Shown: piece by piece, positions 1 through 9,418 of the stretch | Layout of the letters: each line of letters opens with the position of its first letter | Numbering within the stretch: the first letter of the stretch is position 1 | Source of the DNA: Chitinophaga sp. | Lineage (GTDB): Bacteria; Bacteroidota; Bacteroidia; Chitinophagales; Chitinophagaceae | NCBI RefSeq assembly: GCF_017745275.1 | Contig: NZ_JAGHZS010000006.1 | Coordinates: forward strand, 186,001-250,000 | Reading direction: 5' to 3' | Length of the DNA: 64,000 nt | The notes under the pieces: generated by a model | Database searches by the model: none | Told to the model about the DNA's origin: nothing | What the model saw: only the letters and a program-made list of their open reading frames with translations | Program-made: the position numbers and the translations under genes

Positions 1-1431
1 ATTCACTTCGTAAATCCGGATATTTTTGGTAACGGTTTTTTCACATTGCTTATCGGTGCGCAACGTCAATGAAATCGTATATACGTCACCTTTAGTAAAG
101 GTATGTGCCATGGATTGTTGTATGCCGGGTGTAACAGCACTGTCGTTGGTGCCGAAATCCCACACATGCGAAGTAATGTGGCCATAGTAGTAGGACGATG
201 TATCATTAAACTGTATAGGCTCTCCTTTGCATACGCCGCTGGTCGTAAAACCCGCTTTTAGCCCCGGATAATTATAGACGGTACCTTCTGTGCTGTCGGT
301 ACAGGCCAGCCCGGGATTTACAATCAGTTTCACTTTGTATACACCAGTGTCGGGATATTGGTGATAAAACAGGGTTTTGTTGTTGGTAAGGGTGTCTGTA
401 CCATCTCCAAATGTCCAGTAATAGGCAGATGAATAACCGGCAACGCTGGAATTAGGAATAGGCACATGTAAGGCGGGGTCTTCTGTACAATTGGCGAGCA
501 CCGATGGGAAGGTAGCGGTGATGTTGGTTTGACAGTTGAATACCGTGAGTAAGATGTCCTTGCTATGGGTACCCAGGAATTGTTTGGTGTATGGATCGTA
601 TTCATTCACGCACACAGTTACCACATATTTACCGGGTTGATTTGGTGTACAGGTGATAAGTCCTTTGGATGATATGGAAATGCCTGGTGCTCCGTTCATC
701 GGGTTGCTGCCCGAATAAGGCGGAATATAGCGTACAGTAGTATTGTAGGGCGGTGGCGTGGTAGATGTATTTTCATTGTTGACAGAACCATCTGTTAATG
801 CGCTGCAAAGATTATAGGTAAGACTATCACCATCTTCATCATATGCGGCATAATCCAATGTAAATGGCATGGAGCCGCAAATAACAATAGAGGTGTCTTT
901 ATTGAAATAAGCGCTGTTATTAAAAGGTCTTGATTCGGTACCGGGAATAACGGTGTAGTAAGTAGATCCTTCGTGTTCTGAATCATAAATATTACTCAGT
1001 CTTTCGCCACGGCAGCAACGTTGTGACGATACATAGTAGCCACCGGGAATAGGCGCCAGTTCTATTACTGCAGTATAAAAGGCTACTTCCAGGTGCTGTG
1101 CCTGTGGTGCCAGGCAGGGATTTCTCAGTGTATCAATCAGGGGACGTGTTTCGGAAATATAGAGATATACGGAAGATAAAACTTTGGAACCGCTGGAAGT
1201 GAATACATTAGCTGTAACGGGGTTTTCAAATCTGTCGATACACCCTTGTCTGTCGCCGCAGGTAAAATCTGCGTCGCGGTATAGCTTGAGGGTGATGAGA
1301 TAACGGTAGCGTGTATTATCTCCACTCCTACCCAATGTTTTATAATAAATTTCGCCACCAATGATGTGATATCCAGCTGCGAAAATAGGGAACAAACAGC
1401 AGCTCAATACCAATAAAACCGCTCTCTTCAT
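1..1431 (-). CDS. T9SS-type PKD surface protein, HIIGG family (3' end beyond window)
   Basis: The reading frame is open from an ATG at 1431 to the window edge (477 codons), so the C-terminus is missing. A signal peptide (MKRAVLLVLSCC..., about 20 residues) is followed by YHIIGGEIYYK, LKLYRD, a CCRG cysteine pair, YYTVIPGT, DEDGDSLTY and YVVTVCVNEY. The next gene has the same landmarks in the same order, so the two are tandem paralogues. Near residue 335 there is a PKD repeat (YYWTFGDGTD) and a second PKD-like repeat (HVWDFGTND) near residue 415. Family knowledge: such proteins are large extracellular proteins exported by T9SS, usually ending in a gliding-motility-type (type B) C-terminal domain, which I expect beyond position 1. 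No function can be assigned beyond a surface role. Confidence 0.85.
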   Translation of the reverse strand, partial: MKRAVLLVLSCCLFPIFAAGYHIIGGEIYYKTLGRSGDNTRYRYLITLKLYRDADFTCGDRQGCIDRFENPVTANVFTSSGSKVLSSVYLYISETRPLIDTLRNPCLAPQAQHLEVAFYTAVIELAPIPGGYYVSSQRCCRGERLSNIYDSEHEGSTYYTVIPGTESRPFNNSAYFNKDTSIVICGSMPFTLDYAAYDEDGDSLTYNLCSALTDGSVNNENTSTTPPPYNTTVRYIPPYSGSNPMNGAPGISISSKGLITCTPNQPGKYVVTVCVNEYDPYTKQFLGTHSKDILLTVFNCQTNITATFPSVLANCTEDPALHVPIPNSSVAGYSSAYYWTFGDGTDTLTNNKTLFYHQYPDTGVYKVKLIVNPGLACTDSTEGTVYNYPGLKAGFTTSGVCKGEPIQFNDTSSYYYGHITSHVWDFGTNDSAVTPGIQQSMAHTFTKGDVYTISLTLRTDKQCEKTVTKNIRIYEVN

Positions 1432-1495
1432 GATGGGGGATACTGCTCTCTGAATTTAACAAAAAAAAAGCAGATCCGGTTCATTTCCGGGAACT

Positions 1496-4117
1496 TTATC
1501 TTATCAGTGTAACGGTGCCTTTGCGTTGTACGGTGTTGTTGTTAATATCTTTTCCCTGTACTACCCAAACATAGGTAGCGATAGCGGCAGGTTGTCCGTT
1601 GACAGTACCATCCCATCCCTGCAAATAGGCCGTGGATGAGTAAACCAGCTTACCCCAGCGATCAAATACGCGGAAGAATTCTGTTTGCACAATGCCTACT
1701 GGAAGTGGACGGAAAATATCATTTACGCCATCGCCGTTGGGAGAGAATGCGTTAGGTATATAAATCTCCGGCCCTTTCATGAAGCGAACGAAAATGTTGT
1801 CGGTACCGGAACAACCTTCCTGCGTATAGGCGGTAACGGTATATGTAATGTCATGGTTATACGTAGTAACCGGATTATAAATGCTGCGGCTATTTAATCC
1901 GTCTGGCGGCGTCCAGGTATAACGTACGCCCCCGGTAGCATGCAACTGGAAAGGCGTGTTCAACATAATAATGGTATCGTTGCCGGCAAAGGCGCGGACT
2001 TTTGGTACTACTTTTACTAACGCAGTGGCAGTCACAGGTTTAGGGCATCCGAGTGTATCCGTTACGGTTACAGTGAATAAAGTGGTATCTACCGGCCTGG
2101 CTACCGTTATGCGGGAGGAAGGGCTATCTACATAATAAGCTGGCGACCAGCGGTAATAAGCACCGCCAGTGGCCCGCAGTGTTAAAGGCACGCCGAAGCA
2201 AACAGTGGTATCCGGCGCAGCGGTAGGCTTCGGTGGGTCCACTACTTTCAGGGTAACGGTATCGGCAGAACGACATTTTCCCAACGCTACCTGTACTTCA
2301 TAAGATTGTTTGGGTGGCGCCGGAGTTACATATGCATCCGGGTTGGTTGATACTACCTTATGCTGGTCCAGGTCCGTCCAGCGGTAAGTATACAGCCCGT
2401 CGGCCATGGATTCCAGGTGAATTTCATCATTGGTACACACCGTACTGTCTGAAATGGTTTTTACATGAATAGTATCTCTTACATCTACCATTACATTTTT
2501 ATCATTCACACATCCCTGGTTATCTGTAAAGGTTACTTTATAAATAGTTGTACGCGGTGGAAATACAATAGCACCAGGCGTATTCGGGTTCAGGATAAAA
2601 TAGTTATCCGGCGTCCAGTTAAATTTACCGGGCGCGGTGCTCGTAGCCCACATTTGTAAACTGTCTTTCGAACAAAGTAGTGTATCTGAAGAGGCATTGA
2701 AGGGCGGCTTATCGTAAATCGTTACGGTGTTGGAAATCGTTTGTTCGCAACCGTTATTATCGCGCACATATAACTTTACATTATATGTACCGGTCGTTTT
2801 ATAAGCGTAGTTAGGGTTGGTTACATTGGAGGTATCGCCATTACCGAAATCCCATTTAGAATAAGCAATGGTGCCACCGGTAGTGGTAGAGGTAGAGGTG
2901 AACCTGGTTTCTTTATTGGCGCAGAAACCGGCGGCGGTATACCCGGCTTTTAATACCGGGAATGCATATACGAGCGCAGTAGCGCTGTCACCGCAGTTGC
3001 TGGCTTTATCCACCCACATTTTTACAGTATACAATCCTTTTTTCGTGTAGGTATGTGTGATAGGGGCCGTACTGTTGGTGGTAAGCGTGGTGCCATCTCC
3101 AAAGTCCCAGGTATATGGCTTGCCGAGTGTACTGTTATTGGTGAAAGTGATGGTAAAATCTTTACAGTCGTTGTATTTATCTGGCATCGACGCGGTTACC
3201 TGTTTCACACAGGTCGTAATGTTGATATGAAAATCTTTTCGGAGCGTCCCTATTTTTTTCCCGTTGCGATATTCGTTTACACATACCGTTACTACGTATT
3301 TGCCGGCAGCAGGAGCAATACCGGAAATAATGCCCGTTTTGGGATCTATCTGTACATTTAATCCTAATGGACTACTGCCGGAAAAAGGTGAGGTATAGGT
3401 CACAAATTGATACGGCGGATTAGCAGAAGCTGGTGGTGTATTATCTCTGCCATCTGTTAAGCCACCACCTTTGTAAGCATCACAGAATTCATAAGTCAAT
3501 GCGTCGCCATCGGGATCTGTAGCGGAGAAATCGTAAGTGAATTTTTTATCTGCGCATACCAGGGTGGCTTCTTCCTTGTTAAAAGTAGGGCTGGAGTTGT
3601 TTTGTGCGCCCAGGTTACTACCAGGAATGTCCGTATAGTAAGTGGCTCCGGTACCGAGGTCGCCGCTGCCATCATTGATAGGCTCCGCCACAATGTTTAA
3701 CATAAAAGGATCCCGGCAACAGCTCTGGAAGGCAATCGTATAGCCGTCTTTGTTATCCGGAACGGTAATAGTAGTAGTATAGGTGCCTATCTGGTAGCAG
3801 ATGGTAGGCGGATTAACAATACAGGGATCTATATTTGCGAGATTTTTTTCTTCGAAACCGCTTCTTTTGGTAAGATTGTCACCGACCCTGGCATAGCCAT
3901 TACTTTTATCAAAAACAGAAAGATATACCGCATCCGGCATTTTGGCAATGCGGGGACCGGTGCCGCATATACGATATAATTTGAGTGTAATGGAATAGGT
4001 CAGTGAGTTACCACTGCGGCTAATGAACTTATAATATACCTGCCCGCCTATAATATGGCTGGCTTGCGCCACCAGGGCACACACCATGCATATCAGGATG
4101 GCAAATAGTTTTTTCAC
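1496..4117 (-). CDS. PKD-domain surface protein with T9SS type B sorting domain
   Basis: The protein has 873 residues. A signal peptide ends near residue 19 (ALVAQA) and is followed by SHIIGGQVYYKF, LKLYRICG, QSCCRD, YYTDIPGS, DPDGDALTYEF and YVVTVCVNEYRN, the same N-terminal module as the partial gene downstream. Two PKD repeats follow (YTWDFGDGTT, SKWDFGNGDT). Next come about four Ig-like repeats with W-[TS]-P patterns and paired cysteines. The C-terminus is a classic T9SS type B / gliding-motility-associated domain: IPNAFSPNGDGVNDIF, FRVFDRWGKLVY, GWDG and a terminal GTVTLIR. It should be exported across the outer membrane by T9SS and anchored or released. The start of the downstream paralogue lies 64 nt away, so they probably form one transcription unit. 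The ligand is unknown. Confidence 0.92.
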   Translation of the reverse strand: MKKLFAILICMVCALVAQASHIIGGQVYYKFISRSGNSLTYSITLKLYRICGTGPRIAKMPDAVYLSVFDKSNGYARVGDNLTKRSGFEEKNLANIDPCIVNPPTICYQIGTYTTTITVPDNKDGYTIAFQSCCRDPFMLNIVAEPINDGSGDLGTGATYYTDIPGSNLGAQNNSSPTFNKEEATLVCADKKFTYDFSATDPDGDALTYEFCDAYKGGGLTDGRDNTPPASANPPYQFVTYTSPFSGSSPLGLNVQIDPKTGIISGIAPAAGKYVVTVCVNEYRNGKKIGTLRKDFHINITTCVKQVTASMPDKYNDCKDFTITFTNNSTLGKPYTWDFGDGTTLTTNSTAPITHTYTKKGLYTVKMWVDKASNCGDSATALVYAFPVLKAGYTAAGFCANKETRFTSTSTTTGGTIAYSKWDFGNGDTSNVTNPNYAYKTTGTYNVKLYVRDNNGCEQTISNTVTIYDKPPFNASSDTLLCSKDSLQMWATSTAPGKFNWTPDNYFILNPNTPGAIVFPPRTTIYKVTFTDNQGCVNDKNVMVDVRDTIHVKTISDSTVCTNDEIHLESMADGLYTYRWTDLDQHKVVSTNPDAYVTPAPPKQSYEVQVALGKCRSADTVTLKVVDPPKPTAAPDTTVCFGVPLTLRATGGAYYRWSPAYYVDSPSSRITVARPVDTTLFTVTVTDTLGCPKPVTATALVKVVPKVRAFAGNDTIIMLNTPFQLHATGGVRYTWTPPDGLNSRSIYNPVTTYNHDITYTVTAYTQEGCSGTDNIFVRFMKGPEIYIPNAFSPNGDGVNDIFRPLPVGIVQTEFFRVFDRWGKLVYSSTAYLQGWDGTVNGQPAAIATYVWVVQGKDINNNTVQRKGTVTLIR

Positions 4118-4135
4118 AACAGGTGATTTTTACGA

Positions 4136-4927
4136 TTATAGTTGACAAAATGCTATAAACTGCTCTAATATCACATTACTTTCTGTTCCTACTTCCCACA
4201 TACCCATGTGGCCCACATTTTCGAATATATGAATGCTGCTTACCCGCGGCAAAGTTAGCTGAGGTAAGATGTTATCCAGCGGCACAGCATTATCATCTTT
4301 CCCGATCATAAACAATACTGGTACGGGACAGGTTTTCAACACCGATGTGCGATCCGGCCGCGCTGCCATCGCTTCATAATAAGCTATCAACGCAGGTAAT
4401 TCGCATTCCATGCCCATTTTTATATACGCATCCACCTCTGCAGGCAGGGCGCTTTTGGTGGCAGGACTAAACATATTGGGCAATGTTTGCCGTAAAAATG
4501 TTTCAGGGCCGTATTGTTCCATTAATTTAATGGATTTACGCCTGCCTTCTTTTTTTTCTTCACTATCTGCTTTGGCGGTGGAATGAAAAAGTCCCAGCCC
4601 CTTTAACAAAGCGGGGTATTTTTCTGCTAATGCCAGCGCCACGTACCCACCCATTGAGTGACCAATGATCACTGCTTCTTTAATATTTTCTGCTAACAGG
4701 ATCGCATATACGTACTCCGCCATACTATTGATAGTCAGGGGAGTAGTTAATGGAGATACTGCGGTTCCGGGTAAATCCGGTACAATAACGCGGTATTGAC
4801 TTTTAAGCTGCGAAGTTTGTATGTTCCAGATACCTGAGTTTTCTGCAAAGCCGTGGATAAGCACTACTGTTGTGCCCTGGCCTTCATCCAACCAGGTGAT
4901 GTTTCCGTTATTGATTGATTTCCGCAT
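4136..4927 (-). CDS. alpha/beta hydrolase
   Basis: A 263-residue alpha/beta-hydrolase-fold protein. Visible motifs are the oxyanion-loop LIHGFAENS near residue 24, the nucleophile elbow GHSMGG with Ser91, a likely acid in MIGKDDNAVP near residue 212, and the catalytic His in NVGHMGMWE near residue 240, so the triad is complete. There is no signal peptide, so it is cytoplasmic. The substrate cannot be read from sequence: the family covers esterases, lactonases and C-C hydrolases. Its ATG lies 20 nt inside the 3' end of lnt, on the same strand, which suggests translational coupling in a two-gene operon. Confidence 0.85.
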   Translation of the reverse strand: MRKSINNGNITWLDEGQGTTVVLIHGFAENSGIWNIQTSQLKSQYRVIVPDLPGTAVSPLTTPLTINSMAEYVYAILLAENIKEAVIIGHSMGGYVALALAEKYPALLKGLGLFHSTAKADSEEKKEGRRKSIKLMEQYGPETFLRQTLPNMFSPATKSALPAEVDAYIKMGMECELPALIAYYEAMAARPDRTSVLKTCPVPVLFMIGKDDNAVPLDNILPQLTLPRVSSIHIFENVGHMGMWEVGTESNVILEQFIAFCQL

Positions 4928-6518
4928 GTCTTAACCCGGGAATAAATCGTGAAATAAAAGCATGTACCAGGAACAAGATACAAAATATTAATGCGGCTTT
5001 CGATACCAGATCGCCATTTTTTACATAGAACGTAAGACCCGTCCTCGGTGTTACAGTTGCTTTAAAAACTGCCTGTTGCCAATAGGGTTGCGGTTGATAC
5101 ACATTGCCTGCAGGATCAATAACAGCGGATATCCCGGTATTGGCGCAGCGGGCTACCCAGCGCCGGGTTTCAATGGCACGGATCCGGGCATATTGCAGAT
5201 GCTGCCGGTGTCCTTCTGTATTACCCCACCATCCATCGTTTGTGATAATGACTAATAAATTGGCACCTGGTTTAATATGCGTGGCGATATAGTTGCTAAA
5301 TACTGATTCATAACAGATTACCGGAAAAACGTTGATGCTGTCTGCCGGATTTGTAAATAATTCCACGCCGGGCATACGGCCATAACTGCCGGAAATACCG
5401 CCAAAATCGAGCGCTACACTTTGCATGAAAGACAAATACCCCACATAAGGTACCAGCTCCGCGCCAGGCACCAGCTCATATTTGTGATACACCTGAATGC
5501 TCCGGGTGGTATCTATTTGTACGGCGCTGTTATAGGCATCCCAGCGGGTTCCATCATTCATTGTTCTGGCAGTAGCGGGAGTTTCATCTGTACTGTTGTA
5601 ACGCTTCATGGTAACGGCACCGCTGATCAGCCTGGCTTTAGGGTATTTCTGCAACATCTCCCGGATAGCCATTACTTCGGGTTGATAATTCAGGTCATGC
5701 TCCCAGGCACCCTGCGGAAACAGTGCTGTTTCCGGCCAGATAATATAACGGGTATTGCTATCCGCTTTTTCTGCTGTGAGACGCATCATTTTTCCCAATT
5801 GCTCCATCACAGAACCTGCGGTGAATTTTTCATCGTAAGGGTCAATGTTGGGCTGTACTACTACCACTTCTGTTTTGCGTGCGGGATCATCCGGGGTAGG
5901 AGCAATGAAAGCGGAAATAACCAGGGGGACAATAATTGCCGCGGCGGGCTTCCATATTTCACGTAATAGCTGTTGCCGGGAGAAATCGTATATGCGGGCA
6001 CGTTTCCAAACATTATATATCAACACGTTCACGCTTAATACCCAGAATGAACCACCGCTGGTGCCGGTAAATTCATACCATTGTATCCATCCCGGACGAA
6101 GGGCGAAGGCATGTCCCAGCACCAGCCAGGGCCAGCTAAATTCCCAGGTCTGATGAATATATTCAAACGTTAACCAATATACGATCAGGGCAAAGTAAGC
6201 CACGGGTTCCGGTAATCTTCTCCGGCTGTTTTTATAGGCCAGCCAGGGAATGCTCATCAGTAAAGCATTGAAGCAGTTGGCAAATACCCCGCTCATTGGC
6301 AGGGTAGTATTGCCTACCCACCAGGTAGAAGCTACATTCCATACCAGGAACGCACTAACAACAAGTCCGAAATATTTTCCGCGATGCTGCACTTTTTCGC
6401 TGATATACAACAACGGTGTAAACGCAACGAAAATAAGCGGCGTAAGCGGCATGGTAGGCCAGGCGAGCCAGAAAATCAATCCACTTAAAATGCTTAGGAG
6501 CAGGTAAGGCTTCTTCAT
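4908..6518 (-). CDS. lnt: apolipoprotein N-acyltransferase
   Basis: This 536-residue protein has the family length and layout. An N-terminal bundle of hydrophobic helices (about residues 1-190) is followed by a nitrilase-type domain and a last C-terminal membrane helix. The expected catalytic triad is present: Glu in IIWPETALFPQG (near 261), Lys in YHKYELVPGAEL (near 345) and Cys in VICYESVF (near 401). The enzyme transfers the third acyl chain to the N-terminal Cys of lipoproteins at the periplasmic face of the inner membrane. It overlaps the alpha/beta hydrolase downstream by 20 nt. Upstream lies an iterated ATTACGA tract and the guaB terminator, so it likely has its own promoter, although I see no TAnnTTTG box. 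Confidence 0.95.
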   Translation of the reverse strand: MKKPYLLLSILSGLIFWLAWPTMPLTPLIFVAFTPLLYISEKVQHRGKYFGLVVSAFLVWNVASTWWVGNTTLPMSGVFANCFNALLMSIPWLAYKNSRRRLPEPVAYFALIVYWLTFEYIHQTWEFSWPWLVLGHAFALRPGWIQWYEFTGTSGGSFWVLSVNVLIYNVWKRARIYDFSRQQLLREIWKPAAAIIVPLVISAFIAPTPDDPARKTEVVVVQPNIDPYDEKFTAGSVMEQLGKMMRLTAEKADSNTRYIIWPETALFPQGAWEHDLNYQPEVMAIREMLQKYPKARLISGAVTMKRYNSTDETPATARTMNDGTRWDAYNSAVQIDTTRSIQVYHKYELVPGAELVPYVGYLSFMQSVALDFGGISGSYGRMPGVELFTNPADSINVFPVICYESVFSNYIATHIKPGANLLVIITNDGWWGNTEGHRQHLQYARIRAIETRRWVARCANTGISAVIDPAGNVYQPQPYWQQAVFKATVTPRTGLTFYVKNGDLVSKAALIFCILFLVHAFISRFIPGLRHAEINQ

Positions 6519-6524
6519 TGAAGA

Positions 6525-6553
6525 ATTACGAATTAGAAATTACGAATTACGGA
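6525..6553. repeat. family C heptad tract, single arm
   Basis: Four 7-mers in a row: ATTACGA, ATTAGAA, ATTACGA, ATTACGG. They end 7 nt before the lnt start codon. The same word builds both arms of the palindrome at 17929-18052. Here I find no matching opposite arm (TCGTAAT words) before the guaB terminator, so this looks like a half or decayed element. Confidence 0.6.
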
Positions 6554-6580
6554 TATAGGCGAAGATAAGCGGCGGATGCC

Positions 6581-6618
6581 TGAAAACAAAAACGCCCCGT
6601 ACTTTAGTACGAGGCGTT
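6581..6618 (-). terminator. rho-independent terminator of guaB
   Basis: The arms are 6591-6603 and 6606-6618 (13 bp, one mismatch). Read on the minus strand the hairpin is followed directly by a U-rich run (complement of 6581-6590, tgaaaacaaa). It lies 18 nt after the guaB stop codon. Confidence 0.85.
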
Positions 6619-6635
6619 CTGTTATATTATTGTGA

Positions 6636-8108
6636 TTATCTGCTATAGTTAGGTGCTTCCTTGGTGATAACCACATCATGCGGATGGTTTTCTTTTACGG
6701 TAGCAGCTGTAATTTTTACAAATTGTGCACCTTGTAAGGCCTTGATATCTTTAGAGCCTGTCAGACCCATACCTGCACGTAAGCCACCTACAAATTGTTG
6801 TACAATTTCAGAGAGCATACCTTTGTACGGAACGCGGCCAACAATACCTTCCGGTACCAGTTTCTTGATATCATCTTCATCCTGGAAGTAACGGTCTTTA
6901 CTACCTTCCTGCATGGCTTCAATAGAACCCATACCACGGTAAGATTTGAATTTACGTCCTTCGTAGATGATGGTTTCTCCGGGGCTTTCTTCCACACCTG
7001 CAAAGATAGATCCTGCCATGATAGTAGAAGCACCTGCTGCCAAGGCTTTCACCATATCACCGGTGTAACGGATACCACCATCTGCAATCACCGGGATACC
7101 CAGTTTTTTCAGTGCATCTGCTGCTTCCATTACGGCGGAGAGCTGAGGGAATCCGGCACCTGTTACGATACGTGTAGTACAGATAGAACCAGGTCCTACC
7201 CCTACTTTCACCGCATCCGCACCTGCTTGTGCCAATGCCAGCGCACCTTCTGCAGTAGCTACGTTACCCGCAATTACCTGCAGTTTAGGGAAGGTTTTCT
7301 TTAATTTTTTCAGGTTGTTTAATACCGCGATAGAGTGACCATGAGAGCTATCCAGGCAAACTACGTCTACACCTACATTGATCAATGCCTGTGCGCGGTC
7401 CAGCAGGTCTGCGGTAATACCCAGTGCAGCACCTACGAGTAAACGACCAAATTCGTCTTTTACCGCATTAGGGTAGCTGGTCAACTGCAAAATATCACGG
7501 TAAGTGATCAGTCCTGCCAGTTTACCTTGTTTATTAACAACCGGTAATTTTTCGATTTTATATTGCTGGAGAATTTTTTCTGCCTTTTTCAGGTCAGTGC
7601 CTTCCGGTGCGGTGATGAGGTTTTCGCTGGTCATCACATCTTTCACCAGGCGTTTTTTATTCTTTTCAAACCGTAAGTCTCTGTTAGTGAGGATACCTAC
7701 CAGTTTGTTGTTATCGTCAACAATGGGAATACCACCAATGCCGTTTTCCTTCATGAGTCTCAACGCTTCACCGATGGTAGCGTCGCCTTTCAGGGTAACG
7801 GGATCCATGATCATTCCGCTTTCACTACGCTTAACGCGTCTAACCATTTCGGCCTGGCGTTCGATGCTCATGTTTTTGTGGAGAATACCTATTCCACCTT
7901 CTCTCGCCAGTGCAATCGCCAAAGTGGCTTCAGTAACAGTATCCATCGCTGCCGATACCATTGGTATGTTCAGACGTATGTTTTTTGTTAATTGCGTAGA
8001 GAGATTTACTTCTTTAGGCAGAACTTCAGAGTAGGCCGGTACCAGGAGCACATCATCGAATGTTAGTCCGTCAGCTACAAATTTGGGTTTAGATTTTCCC
8101 GCAGGCAT
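6636..8108 (-). CDS. guaB: inosine-5'-monophosphate dehydrogenase
   Basis: A 490-residue protein of normal family length. It oxidises IMP to XMP with NAD, the committed step of GMP synthesis. The N-terminus DGLTFDDVLLVPAYSEV is typical. A TIM barrel is interrupted by a CBS-domain pair at about residues 95-205 (GIGGIPIVDDNNKLVGILTN and KLPVVNKQGKLAGLIT). The catalytic loop GPGSICTTRIV carries the active Cys near residue 308. The phosphate-binding and flap segments (IADGGIRYTGD, YRGMGSIEAM) are intact. A Bacteroidota -7 box lies 36 nt upstream and a terminator follows, so it appears monocistronic. Confidence 0.98.
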   Translation of the reverse strand: MPAGKSKPKFVADGLTFDDVLLVPAYSEVLPKEVNLSTQLTKNIRLNIPMVSAAMDTVTEATLAIALAREGGIGILHKNMSIERQAEMVRRVKRSESGMIMDPVTLKGDATIGEALRLMKENGIGGIPIVDDNNKLVGILTNRDLRFEKNKKRLVKDVMTSENLITAPEGTDLKKAEKILQQYKIEKLPVVNKQGKLAGLITYRDILQLTSYPNAVKDEFGRLLVGAALGITADLLDRAQALINVGVDVVCLDSSHGHSIAVLNNLKKLKKTFPKLQVIAGNVATAEGALALAQAGADAVKVGVGPGSICTTRIVTGAGFPQLSAVMEAADALKKLGIPVIADGGIRYTGDMVKALAAGASTIMAGSIFAGVEESPGETIIYEGRKFKSYRGMGSIEAMQEGSKDRYFQDEDDIKKLVPEGIVGRVPYKGMLSEIVQQFVGGLRAGMGLTGSKDIKALQGAQFVKITAATVKENHPHDVVITKEAPNYSR

Positions 8109-8144
8109 GATGCAACTATTAATCAGTTAAAAAATAATTGCACG

Positions 8145-8152
8145 CAAATGTA
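8145..8152 (-). promoter_or_regulatory. Bacteroidota -7 box for guaB
   Basis: TACATTTG on the minus strand, an exact match to TAnnTTTG, lies 36 nt upstream of the guaB ATG. No clear -33 TTTG is visible at the expected spacing. Confidence 0.55.
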
Positions 8153-8219
8153 CAGATTATTACCCAATAAATAAAATAATCGCCGGATGCCCTGTTAATA
8201 AATGATTAACAAGTTTCCG

Positions 8220-9326
8220 TCAAATCAGCTCGTAGAGCTGCCCTGGCAGGCTGCGGAGCACACTTTGCATCTCCAGGTTAAACACGGCGGTAGCCACCTG
8301 GCTCCCCGATAAATGACTTTGCAGGTACAATTCTTCCAGGTGGCGCCGCGACTTTTCCCGGAAAAGCGTCAGAATGAGCTGCTCATCAGGGCTTAGGTCG
8401 GGAAACAGCGCTGGTGGCTTGTTGGCGGGCGAGTGAGCAGCTGGAGCATTTCCCCAGCCCATCAGCTCCAGTACATCGGAGGCACCCGTGAGCAGCATGG
8501 CCTTATTTTGCCGGATCAGGTAATTACAGCCGGCGGATTGTGGATCCTCCAGCCGGCCGGGTACACAGAATACATCGCGGTTGTAGCCGTTAGCCAGATC
8601 GGCGGTGATGAGGGAACCACCGCGTATCCCGCTTTCTATCACAATAGTAGCATCGCTTATGCCGGCTACTATCCGGTTACGTTTGGGGAAGTTCTGCCGG
8701 TCGGGCTGCGTTTGACTCATAAAGTCGGTGAGTAAGCCTCCCTGTTCCAGCATCTCCACGGCCAGTTGTTTGTGCGCCGGCGGATAAATCCGGTCCAGCC
8801 CATGTGCCAGCACCCCAATGGTGGGCGTATGTACTTTTAAAGCGGTTTTATGGGCAATCAGGTCAATACCATAGGCTAACCCGCTTACAATGGTAATACC
8901 GGCTGCAGCCAGTTCTTTCACCATCATTTCTGTTATCGCCCGCCCATAGGCAGAAGGATTCCGCGTCCCCACAATATTCACTATCCGGGGCGGATTCAGG
9001 GTTGCATTGCCTTTATAATATAACATGGCAGGGTTGTCATAGCAATGTAACAGTCGCTGTGGATAAGCCGGATCTGTACAAAACAACGGCTGTATCCTGT
9101 ATTTTTCCATAAAGGCCATTTCTTTTTCAATAGGCCCAAAGTCCCGGTAGCTACAGAGCGCAGCAGCACGCACAGCACCTACCGTTTCAATTCTCTCCAG
9201 TTCATATTTTTTCGCTTTGAATATGTTGCCGGCGCTGCCAAAATGTTCCAGCAGCTTTTTAATAATCACATCACCTATCAGGGGAATACGGGTTAATGCG
9301 ATCTGGTACATTAATTCCTGGGGCAT
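8220..9326 (-). CDS. dprA: DNA-processing protein DprA
   Basis: The start is placed at the ATG at 9326 (MPQELMYQIALTRIPLIGDV), giving 368 residues. A frame extension upstream is not conserved-looking. An N-terminal helix-hairpin-helix/SAM-like region precedes the Rossmann-like SMF domain with VGTRNPSAYGRAI, SGLAYGIDLIAHKTAL, GLDRIYPPAH, FPKRNRIVAG and ESGIRGGSLITA. A short C-terminal winged helix follows (about residues 310-368). DprA protects incoming single-stranded DNA and loads RecA during natural transformation. It is divergent from the acid phosphatase gene, with 92 nt between the two starts. No other competence gene is in the window. Confidence 0.95.
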   Translation of the reverse strand: MPQELMYQIALTRIPLIGDVIIKKLLEHFGSAGNIFKAKKYELERIETVGAVRAAALCSYRDFGPIEKEMAFMEKYRIQPLFCTDPAYPQRLLHCYDNPAMLYYKGNATLNPPRIVNIVGTRNPSAYGRAITEMMVKELAAAGITIVSGLAYGIDLIAHKTALKVHTPTIGVLAHGLDRIYPPAHKQLAVEMLEQGGLLTDFMSQTQPDRQNFPKRNRIVAGISDATIVIESGIRGGSLITADLANGYNRDVFCVPGRLEDPQSAGCNYLIRQNKAMLLTGASDVLELMGWGNAPAAHSPANKPPALFPDLSPDEQLILTLFREKSRRHLEELYLQSHLSGSQVATAVFNLEMQSVLRSLPGQLYELI

Positions 9327-9389
9327 AACAAACAATATTTCCGCATAATTTACAATTTTCCCACGGCACTTTTTGTGCGGCACATGAAT

Positions 9390-9397
9390 TATTTTTG
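9390..9397 (+). promoter_or_regulatory. -7 box for the acid phosphatase gene
   Basis: TATTTTTG matches TAnnTTTG, 21 nt before the ATG at 9419, in the dprA/acid phosphatase divergent intergenic region. A TTTG at 9372-9375 lies only 14 nt upstream, closer than the usual spacing. Confidence 0.5.
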
Positions 9398-9418
9398 CAG
9401 CCACTAACGGATAATTTT

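Noticed and set aside
330..1361. Three small minus-strand frames in the first 1.4 kb
   Set aside because: They are out of frame with the continuous 477-codon frame from ATG 1431, which has the signal peptide and PKD motifs.
8220..9326. dprA as sign that the heptad repeats are DNA-uptake sequences
   Set aside because: Uptake sequences are short, single words spread in and between genes. These elements are long, intergenic and of several word types. The link rests on dprA alone.
9390..9418. Alternative starts upstream of several genes (9395, 16514, 19943, 25970, 29997, 42947, 51478, 57354, 62469)
   Set aside because: The longer frames run through promoter boxes or repeats, or lose a clean signal peptide or conserved N-terminus, so internal ATGs were chosen.
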